Shown here: positions 26,733-36,026 of the stretch, in pieces
How positions within the stretch are numbered: position 1 is the stretch's first letter
How the letters are laid out: each line of letters begins with the position of its first letter
Assembly: GCF_002374855.1 (NCBI RefSeq)
Contig: NZ_NWVC01000001.1
Coordinates: 434,001 to 498,000 of the forward strand
Direction: 5' to 3'
Length of the DNA: 64,000 bases
Source: Sphingomonas adhaesiva
Lineage (GTDB): Bacteria > Pseudomonadota > Alphaproteobacteria > Sphingomonadales > Sphingomonadaceae
Program-made: the position numbers and the translations under genes
Notes under the pieces: model-generated
Database searches by the model: none
The model's input: the letters and a program-made list of their open reading frames with translations, nothing else
Told to the model about the DNA's origin: nothing

Positions 26733-27165
26733 TCGGTTCCTGTTCCTTGCCGCGCTGGCGTTGCTGGCGGGGTGCAAGGAACGCACCGCCGACCCCTCCG
26801 TCCTGGCGAAGGTGGAGGCCGATCAGACCAGCGCCGCCGCGGACGAGGGGCGGATCAACTGCGCGCTCGCCGGGGCTGACACGTTCCAGCGCGCGTGCCG
26901 CGTCGATCGCGGCACCGATACCGCCGGGCGGCTGGTGCTGACCGTCCATCACCCCGACGGCGGGTTCCGCCGCCTGCTGGTCACCCGCGACGGCCGCGGC
27001 GTCACCGCGGCGGACGGCGCGCAGCCCGCCAAGGTCGGGATCGTCGACGCCGGTGAGATAGAGGTGGCGATCGGCAACGACATCTATCGCCTTCCCGCCA
27101 CCGTGAAGCCGTCCGCGTCCGCAACACCGTCGCCCACGCCATCGGAAACGGCGCGCCCGCAATGA
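26713..27165 (+). CDS. Small lipoprotein of unknown function
   Basis: A 150-residue predicted lipoprotein. The signal peptide [21 protein letters not shown] ends in a canonical lipobox (LAGC). The mature part has a short helix ([20 protein letters not shown]), two further cysteines (INCALAG, RACRV) that could form a disulfide, a beta-rich middle and a C-terminal Ser/Thr/Pro tail. The gene overlaps the end of ilvD by 20 bases in another frame, with GGAG 4 bases before its ATG, and its last 4 bases overlap nnr, so it is translated with both. I recognise no family. Its placement in the ilvD-nnr transcript gives no clear role. Confidence 0.8.
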   Translation: MFTRISDRFLFLAALALLAGCKERTADPSVLAKVEADQTSAAADEGRINCALAGADTFQRACRVDRGTDTAGRLVLTVHHPDGGFRRLLVTRDGRGVTAADGAQPAKVGIVDAGEIEVAIGNDIYRLPATVKPSASATPSPTPSETARPQ

Positions 27166-28535
27166 TCCCCATCTCCGGTATGCCGGTGCTGACCGCGGCG
27201 CAGATGCGCGCGGCGGAAGACAGCGCGATCGCCGCCGGCACCAGCGTCGGCGCGCTGATGCAGCGTGCCGGCCATGGTATCGCCGACGCCGTGCTGCGGC
27301 TCGCCGGCCCGCATGAGATCCTGATCCTGTGCGGCCCCGGCAACAACGGCGGGGACGGCTATGTCGCCGCCGCGCGCCTGCTCGCGGCCGGACGGAAGGT
27401 GCGCGTTGCCGCCGCCGCGGATCCGCGCAGCGATGCCGCCCGGGTGGCGCGCAACGGCTGGGGCGGGGCGGTCGAACCGCTCGCCACCGCGCGGGCCGCG
27501 CCGGTGGTGGTCGACGCGCTGTTCGGCACCGGCCTGTCGCGCGCGCTCGATGCGGGGGCTGCGGCGGCGCTCGCGCGGCTGGTAGCGCAGGCCACGCTAT
27601 CGATCGCGGTCGACCTGCCCAGCGGCATCGCCACCGACACCGGGGCGCTGCTGGGCGATGTGCCCGCCGTCGACGTCACGCTCGCGCTCGGCGCGGTGAA
27701 GCCCGCGCATCTGCTCCAGCCGGGCGCCACGCGGTGCGGCGCGGTGCGCGTCGTGCCGATCGGCGTGGAGACCGCCTCCGCCGCGCACGTCCTCGCCGCC
27801 CCCGCGCTGGCGACGCCAGCGCCCGACAGCCACAAGTTCACGCGCGGCATGGTCGCCGTCATGAAGGGGCGGATGGCCGGCGCCTCGCATCTGGCCGCCA
27901 CCGCCGCGATGCACGCCGGCGCCGGCTATGTCGCGCTGCTCGGCCCGACCATCCCCGGCGCCCCGCACGCGCTGGTCCGCCGCCGCCTCGACGACGCCGC
28001 GCTGGACGACGCGCGGATCGGCGCGGTGGTCGTCGGCCCCGGCCTCGGCCGCGATGACGAGGCGCGGGCGCTGCTGGGTCGCGCGCTCGCCACCGCGCAC
28101 CCGCTGGTGATCGACGGCGACGCGCTCCATCTGGTCACGCCGCCGCAGCTTGCCGCGCGCACCGCGCCGATGATCCTGACGCCCCATGCCGGCGAGTTCG
28201 CCGCGCTGTTCGGCGCGCCCTCCGGGTCGAAGCTCGATGCTGCGCGCGCGGCGGCGCAGGCAAGCGTCGCGGTGGTCGTCTTCAAGGGCGCCGATACCGT
28301 CATCGCTGCGCCCGACGGCCGCGCCACGCTCGCCTCGGCCGGCAGTGCCTGGCTGTCGACCGCGGGGACCGGCGACGTGCTGGCGGGCGCGATCGCGGCG
28401 ATGCTGGCGGGCGGGCGCGCGCCCTTCGACGCCGCCGGCGCGGGCGTCTGGCTCCATGCCGAGGCCGCGCGCCGCGCCGGCCCGGCGTTCATCGCGGACG
28501 ATCTTGCCGCACATATGGCAGGGATATTCGCATGA
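27162..28535 (+). CDS. nnr: Bifunctional NAD(P)H-hydrate epimerase / ADP-dependent dehydratase
   Basis: Repairs hydrated NADH and NADPH: the N-terminal YjeF_N (NnrE) domain epimerises R/S-NAD(P)HX and the C-terminal ribokinase-like NnrD domain dehydrates the S form using ADP. The protein has 457 residues, normal for the fusion. NnrE motifs are CGPGNNGGDGYVAAR-like (GPGNNGGDG near residue 60) and VDALFGTGLSR; NnrD motifs are GPGLGRD, TPHAGEF and the GTGDVLAG anion loop. The ATG overlaps the preceding lipoprotein stop (ATGA) and its own stop overlaps the next start in the same way. Confidence 0.95.
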   Translation: MIPISGMPVLTAAQMRAAEDSAIAAGTSVGALMQRAGHGIADAVLRLAGPHEILILCGPGNNGGDGYVAAARLLAAGRKVRVAAAADPRSDAARVARNGWGGAVEPLATARAAPVVVDALFGTGLSRALDAGAAAALARLVAQATLSIAVDLPSGIATDTGALLGDVPAVDVTLALGAVKPAHLLQPGATRCGAVRVVPIGVETASAAHVLAAPALATPAPDSHKFTRGMVAVMKGRMAGASHLAATAAMHAGAGYVALLGPTIPGAPHALVRRRLDDAALDDARIGAVVVGPGLGRDDEARALLGRALATAHPLVIDGDALHLVTPPQLAARTAPMILTPHAGEFAALFGAPSGSKLDAARAAAQASVAVVVFKGADTVIAAPDGRATLASAGSAWLSTAGTGDVLAGAIAAMLAGGRAPFDAAGAGVWLHAEAARRAGPAFIADDLAAHMAGIFA

Positions 28536-29701
28536 CCACGATCGTCCGCGTCGCCGCCCGCGGTGACGGCGTCGCCGACGACGGCCGCCACATCGCCTTC
28601 GCCGCACCCGGCGATACGATCGCGGCGGACGGCACCGTCCAGCCCGGGCCGCATCACAATGTCCCGCCGTGCCGCCATTTCCCCGCGTGCGGCGGCTGCC
28701 AGCTCCAGCATCTCGACGACGAAAGCTGGTCGGATTTCATCGTCGAGCGGGTCGCCTCCGCGCTCGCCGCGCAGGGCCTGTCCGCGCCGATCCGCATGCC
28801 GCAGCTGTCGCCGCCGCGCACCCGCCGCCGCGCGACGCTGCACTTCGATCCCGCCGGCCGGCTCGGCTTCGCGCAGGAAAAGAGCCACCAGCTGGTCGAC
28901 GTGCAGGAATGCCACGTCCTCGCGCCCGAACTGTTCGCGCTGGTCAAACCGCTCAAGCGCCTGCTGCCGTCGTTCAAGCCGAAGCGCCGCCTCGACGTCC
29001 ATCTCGCGCTCGCCGATCAGGGCGTGGACCTGCTGGTCACCGGCATCGCGCCGGAGGGGCTGGCCCATGCCGACGCCATCTCCGCCTTCGCGCAGGAACA
29101 TCGCCTCGCGCGGTTCGCGTTCGACGACGGCATGGGGCCGGAAACCCGCTGGGAACCGGATGCGGTGACGATCACGCTGGGCAACGTCCCGGTCCCGCTG
29201 CCCCCCGCCGCCTTCCTCCAGGCGACGCGCGAGGGCGAGGCGGCGCTGGTCGCCGCGGTGCGCGAGGCGGTCGGCGATGCCGGAATCGTCGCTGACCTGT
29301 TCGCCGGCCTCGGCACCTTCGCGCTCGCGCTTCCCGGCCGCGTCTATGCCGCGGAGGGCGCGCGCGACGCGATCGCCGCGCTGAAGGCCGCCGCGGGCCG
29401 CGCGCAGCGGCTGGTGTTTACCGAACATCGCGACCTGTTCCGCCGCCCGCTGACCACGGCCGAGCTGGACCGCTTCGGCGCGATCGTCCTCGATCCGCCG
29501 CGCGCCGGCGCGCGCGAACAGGCGGCGCAGCTGGCCGCCTCCATCGCGCCTGCCATCGCCTATGTCTCGTGCAATCCCAGCAGCTTCGCACGCGATGCGA
29601 AGACCCTGTGCGAAGGCGGCTGGCGGCTCGACTGGGTGCAGCCTGTCGGCCAGTTCCGCTGGTCGACGCATGTCGAACTGGCCGCGCGCTTCAGTAGATA
29701 G
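28532..29701 (+). CDS. Class I SAM-dependent RNA (uracil-5-)-methyltransferase, RlmD/TrmA type
   Basis: Methylates C5 of a uridine in 23S rRNA or tRNA. The protein has 389 residues. An abbreviated TRAM-like N-terminus (about 40 residues) is followed by an iron-sulfur motif C47, C53, C56 (PCRHFPACGGCQ) with C127 (QECHVL) as fourth ligand. The SAM-binding motif is VADLFAGLGTFAL, the PPRAGA loop follows, and the nucleophilic Cys lies in VSCNPSSFARD. The target base cannot be assigned from sequence. The start overlaps the nnr stop by 4 bases. It is convergent with truA. Confidence 0.9.
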   Translation: MTTIVRVAARGDGVADDGRHIAFAAPGDTIAADGTVQPGPHHNVPPCRHFPACGGCQLQHLDDESWSDFIVERVASALAAQGLSAPIRMPQLSPPRTRRRATLHFDPAGRLGFAQEKSHQLVDVQECHVLAPELFALVKPLKRLLPSFKPKRRLDVHLALADQGVDLLVTGIAPEGLAHADAISAFAQEHRLARFAFDDGMGPETRWEPDAVTITLGNVPVPLPPAAFLQATREGEAALVAAVREAVGDAGIVADLFAGLGTFALALPGRVYAAEGARDAIAALKAAAGRAQRLVFTEHRDLFRRPLTTAELDRFGAIVLDPPRAGAREQAAQLAASIAPAIAYVSCNPSSFARDAKTLCEGGWRLDWVQPVGQFRWSTHVELAARFSR

Positions 29702-29723
29702 CCTCCCCGAAGCGCCGCGCGCG

Positions 29724-30461
29724 TCAATAAACCGCCTCCACGAAGAACAGCCCGTCGGGTGGCGCGTTCAGCCCCAGCCGCTGGCGATCCGTCGCCGCCA
29801 GCGCATCGGCCAGGTCGTCGCGCGTCCACCGCCCCATGCCCACCATCGCCAGACAGCCGACCATCGAGCGGACCTGATGATGCAGGAACGATCGCGCCGC
29901 CGCGCGCACCGTCACCCGGTCGCCGTCGCGCGCCACGTCCAGCCGGGCCAGCGTCTTGACCGGGCTGGCCGACTGGCAATGCGCCGACCGGAACGTGGTG
30001 AAGTCATGCCGCCCGACCAGCACCTGCGCTGCATCGTCCATCGCGTCCGCATCCAGCACCTGCGGCACCTGCCACGCCAGCCCCTTTTCGAATGTCAGCG
30101 GCGCACGTCGGTTGGCGATGCGATATTCGTACGCGCGGCCCAGGCACGAAAAGCGCGCATGCCAGTCGTCGGCGACGATCTCGCACGCCAGCACCGCGAC
30201 CGGGGCAGGGCGCAACCGCGCGTTCAGCGCCTCCATCAGGCGGAACGGCTCGATCGGCTTGGCGATCTCGACATGCGCGCGCATCCCCAGCGCGTGGACG
30301 CCCGCGTCGGTGCGCCCCGCCGCATGGCACGTCACCGCCTCGCCCGTAATCGTCGCCGCGGCGTCCTCGATCGCCTGCTGCACGCTCGGCCCGTGGGCCT
30401 GCCGTTGCCAGCCCATGAACGGGCGGCCGTCATATTCCACCGTCAACGCGAAGCGGGTCAA
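29724..30461 (-). CDS. truA: tRNA pseudouridine(38-40) synthase TruA
   Basis: Converts uridines 38, 39 and 40 of the tRNA anticodon arm to pseudouridine. The protein has 245 residues. The catalytic Asp is in GRTDAGVHA, and other hallmarks are [24 protein letters not shown] and [12 protein letters not shown]. The open frame runs to 30662, but the family start lies at a TTG (30461) whose bases overlap the fmt stop (TTGA), so the rare TTG start and coupled translation are inferred. It follows fmt and is convergent with the RNA methyltransferase. Confidence 0.94.
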   Translation of the reverse strand: MTRFALTVEYDGRPFMGWQRQAHGPSVQQAIEDAAATITGEAVTCHAAGRTDAGVHALGMRAHVEIAKPIEPFRLMEALNARLRPAPVAVLACEIVADDWHARFSCLGRAYEYRIANRRAPLTFEKGLAWQVPQVLDADAMDDAAQVLVGRHDFTTFRSAHCQSASPVKTLARLDVARDGDRVTVRAAARSFLHHQVRSMVGCLAMVGMGRWTRDDLADALAATDRQRLGLNAPPDGLFFVEAVY

Positions 30462-31363
30462 AGGCGCGTCCCCGCCGCGATCGGAAAACCGCGCAGCAAT
30501 TCGTCCACCCCCATCTCGCCGCGCCCCGCGCGCTTCACCTGCACCGGACGGATCGCATCCTCGCCGCACGCGATCAGCAACCGGTCGTCCAGCACTTCGC
30601 CCGGCACGCCGCGTCCGCCCTCGATATCGGCGCGCAACACCTTGATCCGTTCCCCGCCACATTCGAAGAAGGCGCCCGGCGCGGGGTTCAGCGCATCGAC
30701 CAGCCGGTCGATCTCGATCGCGGGCTGCGCAAAGTCGATCCGCGCCTCCTCCTTGGCGATCTTCGCGGCATAGGTGACGCCCTCGTCGGGCTGGGCCACC
30801 GGCGGATGGGCGTCCGGGTCGGCCAGCACCTGCACCATCAGCGCCGCGCCCATCGCCGCCAGTTCGGCGGTCAGCTCGCCCGTGGTCTTGCCGGCGCAGC
30901 GCGTCCGCCCCTCCAGCCGCACCGGCCCGGTATCCAGCCCGCGCTCCATCTGCATGATGCCAACGCCGGTTTCGGCATCGCCCGCCATGATCGCGCGCTG
31001 GATCGGCGCGGCCCCGCGCCAGCGCGGCAGCAACGATCCGTGGACGTTAAGGCACCCCAGACGCGGCGCGTCCAGCACCGCCTGCGGCAGGATCAGGCCA
31101 TAGGCGGCGACCACCGCGACATCCGCCTCCAGCGCCGCGAGCGCCGCTACCGCGCCATCCTCGCGGAACGACACCGGCGTGCGCACCTCGATCCCGTGCC
31201 ACTGCGCGCGCATATGCACCGCCGACGGCACCAGCTCGCGCCCGCGCCGCCCGCCCGGCCGTGGCGGCTGGCTGTACGCCGCCACCACGTCATGCCCCGC
31301 CGCGACCAGCGCATCCAGCGTCGGCACCGCGAACTCGGGCGTCCCCATGAAGATGATCCGCAT
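30458..31363 (-). CDS. fmt: Methionyl-tRNA formyltransferase
   Basis: Formylates initiator Met-tRNA with 10-formyltetrahydrofolate. The protein has 301 residues. Typical motifs are [14 protein letters not shown] at the N-terminus and [20 protein letters not shown] with the catalytic N-H-D set (Asp in ERGLDTGP); the C-terminal tRNA-binding domain includes RIDFAQPA. The frame is open to 31930, antisense to recR, but ATG 31363 is the family start. The partner deformylase gene def is 700 bp away on the other strand, so the formylation cycle genes are clustered as in many bacteria. Confidence 0.95.
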   Translation of the reverse strand: MRIIFMGTPEFAVPTLDALVAAGHDVVAAYSQPPRPGGRRGRELVPSAVHMRAQWHGIEVRTPVSFREDGAVAALAALEADVAVVAAYGLILPQAVLDAPRLGCLNVHGSLLPRWRGAAPIQRAIMAGDAETGVGIMQMERGLDTGPVRLEGRTRCAGKTTGELTAELAAMGAALMVQVLADPDAHPPVAQPDEGVTYAAKIAKEEARIDFAQPAIEIDRLVDALNPAPGAFFECGGERIKVLRADIEGGRGVPGEVLDDRLLIACGEDAIRPVQVKRAGRGEMGVDELLRGFPIAAGTRL

Positions 31364-31417
31364 GGCCCGCTCTCGACACGCTGGCGGCGCGTCGCGCAAC
31401 CCCCTATCTGTTCCGGC

Positions 31418-32014
31418 ATGGCATCTCAGGAGATCGACGCGCTCACCAGCGCGCTGGCGCGGCTTCCCGGCTTCGGCCCGCGCTCGGCGCGCCGCGCGGT
31501 GCTGCATCTGGTCAAGAAGCGCGAAGGCGCGCTCGCGCCCTTGCGCGCCGCGCTGGTCGCGGTCGAGGAACGGCTGGCGACCTGCGGCATCTGTGGCAAT
31601 GTCGATACCACCGATCCGTGCGGCATCTGCACCGATCCGCGCCGCGACGACCGCGCGCTGTGCGTAGTGGAGGATGTCAGCGACCTGTGGGCGCTCGACC
31701 GCTCGCGGCTGTTCCCCGGCCGTTTCCATGTGCTCGGCGGGCGGCTGTCCGCGCTGGAGGGTATCCGGCCGGAGGATCTGGCGATCGACAGCCTGCTGGC
31801 GCGCGTCGCGGGCGGGGGCGTGGACGAAGTGGTGCTGGCGATGAACGCCACGCTGGAGGGGCAGACGACCGCCCACTACCTCGCCGAACGGCTGGAGAAA
31901 TTCCCCGTCCGCCTCACCCAGCTGGCGCACGGCCTGCCGGTCGGCGGTGAGCTGGACTATCTTGACGAAGGCACGCTGGCCCAGGCGCTGCGCGCGCGCC
32001 GCCCGGTGGCGTGA
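31418..32014 (+). CDS. recR: Recombination mediator protein RecR
   Basis: Works with RecO and RecF to load RecA at gaps. The protein has 198 residues, normal length. Order of parts: helix-hairpin-helix ([19 protein letters not shown]), the C4 zinc finger [16 protein letters not shown], and a Toprim domain ([43 protein letters not shown]). It starts 54 bp from fmt on the opposite strand and lies just before def. Confidence 0.96.
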   Translation: MASQEIDALTSALARLPGFGPRSARRAVLHLVKKREGALAPLRAALVAVEERLATCGICGNVDTTDPCGICTDPRRDDRALCVVEDVSDLWALDRSRLFPGRFHVLGGRLSALEGIRPEDLAIDSLLARVAGGGVDEVVLAMNATLEGQTTAHYLAERLEKFPVRLTQLAHGLPVGGELDYLDEGTLAQALRARRPVA

Positions 32015-32073
32015 ACTCCCCCCGAAGCCGCCGCTCGCTTGACGCTGTCGGGTCGCGCCCCTAGCTGGCGCGC

Positions 32074-32607
32074 ATGGCCATTCTCCCGATCGTCGAAGTC
32101 CCCGATGCGCGCCTGCGCGAAACCTGCGCCCCGGTTGCGGAGGTCACCGACGAGGTGCGCGGTATCGTCGCCGACATGTTCGACACGATGTACGCCGCGC
32201 GCGGCATCGGTCTGGCCGCGATCCAGGTCGGCATCATGCAGCGCATCGTCGTCATCGACCTTCAGGACGGCGTCGAGGAAGGCGAGGAAGCGCCGCCCGA
32301 GGCGGCACGCGATCCCCACGCCTATATCAACCCGGAAATCACCTGGGTCAGCGACGAGCTGTCGACCTATAACGAAGGCTGCTTGTCGATCCCCGAGCAA
32401 TATGCCGAGGTGACGCGCCCGGCGCGCTGCCGCGTCACGTGGCTCGACACCGACGGCACCCGGCAGGAGGCCGAATATGACGGCCTGATGGCGACGTGCA
32501 TGCAGCATGAGATCGACCATCTGAACGGCGTGCTGTTCATCGACCATATCTCGCGGCTGAAGCGCGGGATGCTGATGAAGAAGCTCGACAAGCTGCGCCG
32601 CGGCTGA
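32074..32607 (+). CDS. def: Peptide deformylase
   Basis: Removes the N-formyl group from nascent proteins. The protein has 177 residues. All three family motifs are present: [18 protein letters not shown] (Cys metal ligand) and QHEIDHLNG (two His ligands and catalytic Glu). A Glu-rich insertion ([14 protein letters not shown]) lies before motif 2, as in several Alphaproteobacteria. It sits 59 bp after recR and near fmt. Confidence 0.96.
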   Translation: MAILPIVEVPDARLRETCAPVAEVTDEVRGIVADMFDTMYAARGIGLAAIQVGIMQRIVVIDLQDGVEEGEEAPPEAARDPHAYINPEITWVSDELSTYNEGCLSIPEQYAEVTRPARCRVTWLDTDGTRQEAEYDGLMATCMQHEIDHLNGVLFIDHISRLKRGMLMKKLDKLRRG

Positions 32608-32629
32608 CCCCGCCGAAGCGAAAATTCCG

Positions 32630-32662
32630 CCCGTCCTGCCGGACCCGTTCTGGCATTCACCG
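32630..32662. repeat. Degenerate copy of the TGCCGGAC..GTTCCGGCA repeat, copy 4
   Basis: It matches the copies at 22577 and 22768 along its whole length but has about five differences (for example CCTGCCGGACCC and TTCTGGCATTCACCG), so the palindrome is partly lost. It lies in the 167-bp def to rmuC gap. Confidence 0.55.
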
Positions 32663-32774
32663 ACCCGCGCGGGCAACGGCCTGGTCGATGCGGCCCCGTG
32701 CCGCGGCAACGCAACACGTCGGGTCCGCCGATTAGCGGTTGCCGCCGCCGCGCCGTTCGATCTATGTTCCGCCC

Positions 32775-34157
32775 ATGGTCGAATATCTCCTCATCGCTCT
32801 CGTCGCCGTCGCGCTGGGCCTCGCCATCGGCTGGCTGGCCGGCAAGCGTGAGGTCGCGACGCTGCGCGCCGATCGCGATGCGCAGGCCGAACAGTTCCGC
32901 CGCGCGATCACCGATCTGGCCGCGGCGGAGGAACGGGCGAAGGCCGTCGACGCACTGCGCGACGAACTGGCGCAGGCGCGCGAAGAGCGCGAGGCCGCGC
33001 GCCTCGACGTCTCCCGCCTGACCGCCGAGGGCCGCGCGGCGGAGCAGCGCATCGCCGATCTGAAGGTCGCGGCGGACGAGATGACGCTGCGCTTCAAGGA
33101 AGTGGCGCAGACCGCGCTGACCGACGCGCAGAAGGCGTTCCTCGAGCGCGCCGAGGCGCGGCTGCGCCAGTCGGAGGAGCAGGCCGGGCAGGGGCTGAAG
33201 GCGCTGCTGCAACCGGTCAACGACCGCCTGCTACGCTATGAGGAAGGCGTCGCGAAGATCGAGGCGGAGCGCCGCGACGCCTTCGGCCAGTTGCACGGCC
33301 AGATCGAGGCGATGCGCGCCGGGCAGGAGCGTGTCTCGGGGGAGGCGGCCAAGCTGGTCAACGCGCTGCGAAACGCCCCCAAGGCGCGCGGCCGCTGGGG
33401 CGAGCAGCAATTGCGCAACGTCCTCGAAAGCTGCGGCCTTACCGAACATACCGATTTCCAGATGGAAGTCAGCGTCGCGGCGGAGGACGGGGCGGGCCGG
33501 CTGCGCCCCGACGCGATCGTCCGGGTGCCCGGCGGCAAGTCGCTCATCATCGACGCCAAGGTATCGCTCAACGCCTATCAGGATGCGTTCGGCGCGGTGG
33601 ATGAGGGCGAGCGCCAGCTGGGCCTCGCCGCGCACGCCGCCTCGATGCGCGCGCACGTCAACGCGCTGGGGGCCAAGGCCTATTGGACGCAGTTCGACGA
33701 TGCGCCCGAATATGTGGTGATGTTCGTGCCGGGCGAACATTTCCTGTCCGCCGCGCTCGAACACGATCCGACGCTGTGGGACTTCGCCTTCGACCGCCGC
33801 GTGCTGCTGGCCACCCCCACCAACCTGATCGCGATCGCGCGTACCATTGACGCGGTGTGGCGTCAGGAGAAGCTGGCCACGCAGGCGCAGGAGATCGCCG
33901 CGCTCGGCAAGGAACTCTACGCGCGCCTTGCCGTGATGGGCGGACACGTGTCGAAACTGGGCAAGAACCTCGACACCGCGATGGGCGCCTATAACGCCTT
34001 CGTCGGCAGCCTCGAAAGCCAGGTGCTGACCAGCGCCAAGCGGTTCGAGGCGCTCAACGTCGACACCGGCAACCGTTCGATCGAGGCGCTGCCGGTCGGC
34101 GAACAGATCGCCCGCCCGCTGACGAAGCTGGCCGCGCTGGACGACGCGGCGGAATAG
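32775..34157 (+). CDS. rmuC: DNA recombination protein RmuC
   Basis: Membrane-anchored protein of the RmuC family that limits inversion events and processes DNA. The protein has 460 residues. An N-terminal transmembrane segment (EYLLIALVAVALGLAIGWLAG) leads into a Glu/Ala/Arg-rich coiled coil (residues about 25-180), then the nuclease-like core with KARGRWGEQQLRNVLESCG, DAIVRVPGGK, IIDAKVSLNAYQ and FVPGEHFLSAAL. The D..DAK pattern is a PD-(D/E)XK-type site. ATG at 32775 fits the membrane segment. The ATPase gene follows with only two bases between. Confidence 0.94.
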   Translation: MVEYLLIALVAVALGLAIGWLAGKREVATLRADRDAQAEQFRRAITDLAAAEERAKAVDALRDELAQAREEREAARLDVSRLTAEGRAAEQRIADLKVAADEMTLRFKEVAQTALTDAQKAFLERAEARLRQSEEQAGQGLKALLQPVNDRLLRYEEGVAKIEAERRDAFGQLHGQIEAMRAGQERVSGEAAKLVNALRNAPKARGRWGEQQLRNVLESCGLTEHTDFQMEVSVAAEDGAGRLRPDAIVRVPGGKSLIIDAKVSLNAYQDAFGAVDEGERQLGLAAHAASMRAHVNALGAKAYWTQFDDAPEYVVMFVPGEHFLSAALEHDPTLWDFAFDRRVLLATPTNLIAIARTIDAVWRQEKLATQAQEIAALGKELYARLAVMGGHVSKLGKNLDTAMGAYNAFVGSLESQVLTSAKRFEALNVDTGNRSIEALPVGEQIARPLTKLAALDDAAE

Positions 34158-34159
34158 CG

Positions 34160-34924
34160 ATGGCGCGGGCGTTCCAGACGCGGCTGGCACCACCCTATCT
34201 GAAGCAGGTGCGGCTGCGCGACGACGTGGCGATCGATCGGGCCCGCTACCCCTTCAACCTGCCGCTGTTTCGTGACGACGATTTCCAGCTGCGCTTCGAT
34301 CGCGCGATCACGATCATCGTCGGCGAGAACGGCGTGGGCAAATCCACGCTGCTGGAGGGGATCGCCGCGATCGCCGGTTTCGACCAGGCCGGCGGCGGCC
34401 CCGGTTATCGCCCGCTCGATCATAGCGAGGCGCTGGAACATAACGGCGACCGTCTTCAGGACGTCCTGCGCGCCAGTTGGCTGCCGAAGGTCGGGCAGGG
34501 CTGGTTCTTCCGGGCGGAAAGCTTCTTCAGCGTGGCCCGCTATCTCGATCGGGCCGCGCTGGACGCCGGCGCGCTGCCCCCGGATTTCCTCTCCTATTCG
34601 CACGGCGAAGGCTTCCTGCGCTTCTTCGAGGAGCGTTGTGCAAGGCCGGGGATTTTCCTGTTCGACGAACCCGAATCCGCCCTGTCGCCCCGCCGCCAGT
34701 TCGCGTTCGTCAAGTTGCTACGCACCATCGCCGCGGCGGGGAAGGCGCAGGTCATCTTGGCGACGCATTCGCCGATCCTGATGGCCACGCCGGGCGCTGC
34801 GCTATTCTCCATGACGCGCGCCGGTATCGACCCGATCGGCCTGCACGATACGGATCACTACCGTCTCTACCGCGAGTTCATTCTCGATCCAGCGGGAACG
34901 GTCGACGCCATGTCCCACGACTGA
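34160..34924 (+). CDS. AAA family ATPase (ABC/SMC-like, COG3910 type)
   Basis: A 254-residue ABC-type ATPase without membrane segments. Walker A is GENGVGKST (near residue 55), a signature-like SHGEG follows near residue 147, Walker B is FLFDEPES, and ATHSPILMATPG carries the H-loop. This is the pattern of the small predicted ATPases of COG3910. Its function is unknown. It starts two bases after rmuC, so the two are almost surely co-expressed; an ABC-type ATPase with a membrane-anchored nuclease-like partner resembles SbcCD or Rad50-type logic, but that is only an analogy. Confidence 0.85.
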   Translation: MARAFQTRLAPPYLKQVRLRDDVAIDRARYPFNLPLFRDDDFQLRFDRAITIIVGENGVGKSTLLEGIAAIAGFDQAGGGPGYRPLDHSEALEHNGDRLQDVLRASWLPKVGQGWFFRAESFFSVARYLDRAALDAGALPPDFLSYSHGEGFLRFFEERCARPGIFLFDEPESALSPRRQFAFVKLLRTIAAAGKAQVILATHSPILMATPGAALFSMTRAGIDPIGLHDTDHYRLYREFILDPAGTVDAMSHD

Positions 34925-34929
34925 CCGGC

Positions 34930-35727
34930 TCAGCGATGCCGCGCCAGCACCTCATAGGCCATCACCGCGGTCGCCACCGCCGCGTTCAGGCTGTCGGCCT
35001 TGCCGCGCATCGGCAGCTTGACCAGCAGGTCGCACGCCGCCTCATATTCCTCCGGCAGCCCCTGCGCCTCGTTGCCGGTCAACAGGAAGGTGGGGGCGGC
35101 ATAGGGCGCATCGCGATAGCCCTCCTCGGTCTGGAGGCTCAGCCCCACCAGCTGCCCCGGTCCCTGGCGCAGCCAGGCGATGAACTCGCCCCACGCCACG
35201 CGCACGATCGGCACCGTGAACAACGCCCCCATGCTGGCACGCACCGCCTCGGTGGAGAAGGGGTCGACGCATTCGTCCACCAGGATCAGCGCGCCCGCGC
35301 CCACCGCGTCGCCGGTGCGCAGGATCGTCCCCAGATTGCCCGGATCGCGCAGCCGCTCCGCCACCAGCCAGATCGGCGCGGCGGTGCGGTCGAGCGCGTC
35401 GAGCGTCGTCTCGAACATGTCGAACACGCCGACCACGGCCTGCGGATTGTCCTTGCCCGACAGTTTCGACAGGATGTCGGGCGTCGTCTCGATCGCCTCG
35501 CCGTAATCCGCCTCGACCGCGTCGATCAGCGCGCGCACCAGCGGGTGCCCGGCGCTGGCCGCGGCGAAGAACAGGAACCGCGGTACGCGCCCCGTCTCCA
35601 GCGCCTCGGTCAGGATGCGCAGCCCCTCGGCCAGGAACAGCCCTTCCTCGCGCCGGTGGCGCTTGTCGCGCAGCCCCTGCACGCGCTTGACCAGCGGGTT
35701 CGAATAAGCGGTGATGGTTCTGGGCAT
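34930..35727 (-). CDS. SpoU/TrmH-family RNA 2'-O-methyltransferase
   Basis: Methylates a ribose 2'-OH in rRNA or tRNA with SAM. The protein has 265 residues. An N-terminal substrate-binding region (SNPLVKRVQGLRDKRHRREEG) precedes the SPOUT domain with the three motifs ERLRDPGNLGTILRT, FLLTGNEAQGLP and LPMRGKADSLNAAVATAV, which form the trefoil knot. The target cannot be read; the RlmB/TrmH subgroup is likely. ATG 35727 is chosen, since the open frame further upstream is outside the family. It is convergent with the ATPase gene and lies downstream of the HPr gene on the same strand, 29 bp away. Confidence 0.92.
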   Translation of the reverse strand: MPRTITAYSNPLVKRVQGLRDKRHRREEGLFLAEGLRILTEALETGRVPRFLFFAAASAGHPLVRALIDAVEADYGEAIETTPDILSKLSGKDNPQAVVGVFDMFETTLDALDRTAAPIWLVAERLRDPGNLGTILRTGDAVGAGALILVDECVDPFSTEAVRASMGALFTVPIVRVAWGEFIAWLRQGPGQLVGLSLQTEEGYRDAPYAAPTFLLTGNEAQGLPEEYEAACDLLVKLPMRGKADSLNAAVATAVMAYEVLARHR

Positions 35728-35756
35728 GACGGCGCGCGCACGGACGGGAAGGGGGA

Positions 35757-36026
35757 TCAATCCTCCCCGAACTTGCCCTCCACCAGCGCGCACATCGCCG
35801 ACACCGCATCCTCGGCGGCGTCGCCGTCGGCGCTGATCGTGATATGGTCGCCCTTGGCCGCGCCCAGCATCATCAGCCCCATGATCGACGTGCCGATCAC
35901 TTCCGAATCGCCCTTGGCCACCTTCACCGCGGTCGGCAGGTTCGACGCCAGCGTCACGAACTTGGCGCTCGCACGCGCGTGCAGCCCGCGGCGGTTGGTG
36001 ACCTCGACGGTGCGCGAGACGGTCAA
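35757..36026 (-). CDS. HPr family phosphocarrier protein (NPr-like)
   Basis: Small phosphocarrier of 89 residues. The phosphorylatable His is H16 (RRGLHARAS) and the regulatory Ser is S47 (IGTSIMGLMML), the target of HPr kinase. It begins with TTG whose bases overlap the EIIA stop (TTGA), after the order HprK, RapZ, EIIA, HPr. With no EIIB or EIIC sugar permease in view it belongs to a regulatory, nitrogen-type PTS branch. Presence of both H16 and S47 and of HprK in the same operon suggests dual phosphorylation. Confidence 0.95.
   Translation of the reverse strand: MTVSRTVEVTNRRGLHARASAKFVTLASNLPTAVKVAKGDSEVIGTSIMGLMMLGAAKGDHITISADGDAAEDAVSAMCALVEGKFGED

Noticed and set aside
24894..26786. 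A 630-residue minus-strand frame opposite ilvD.
   Set aside because: ilvD cysteine motifs are clear on the plus strand; the antisense frame has shadow composition.
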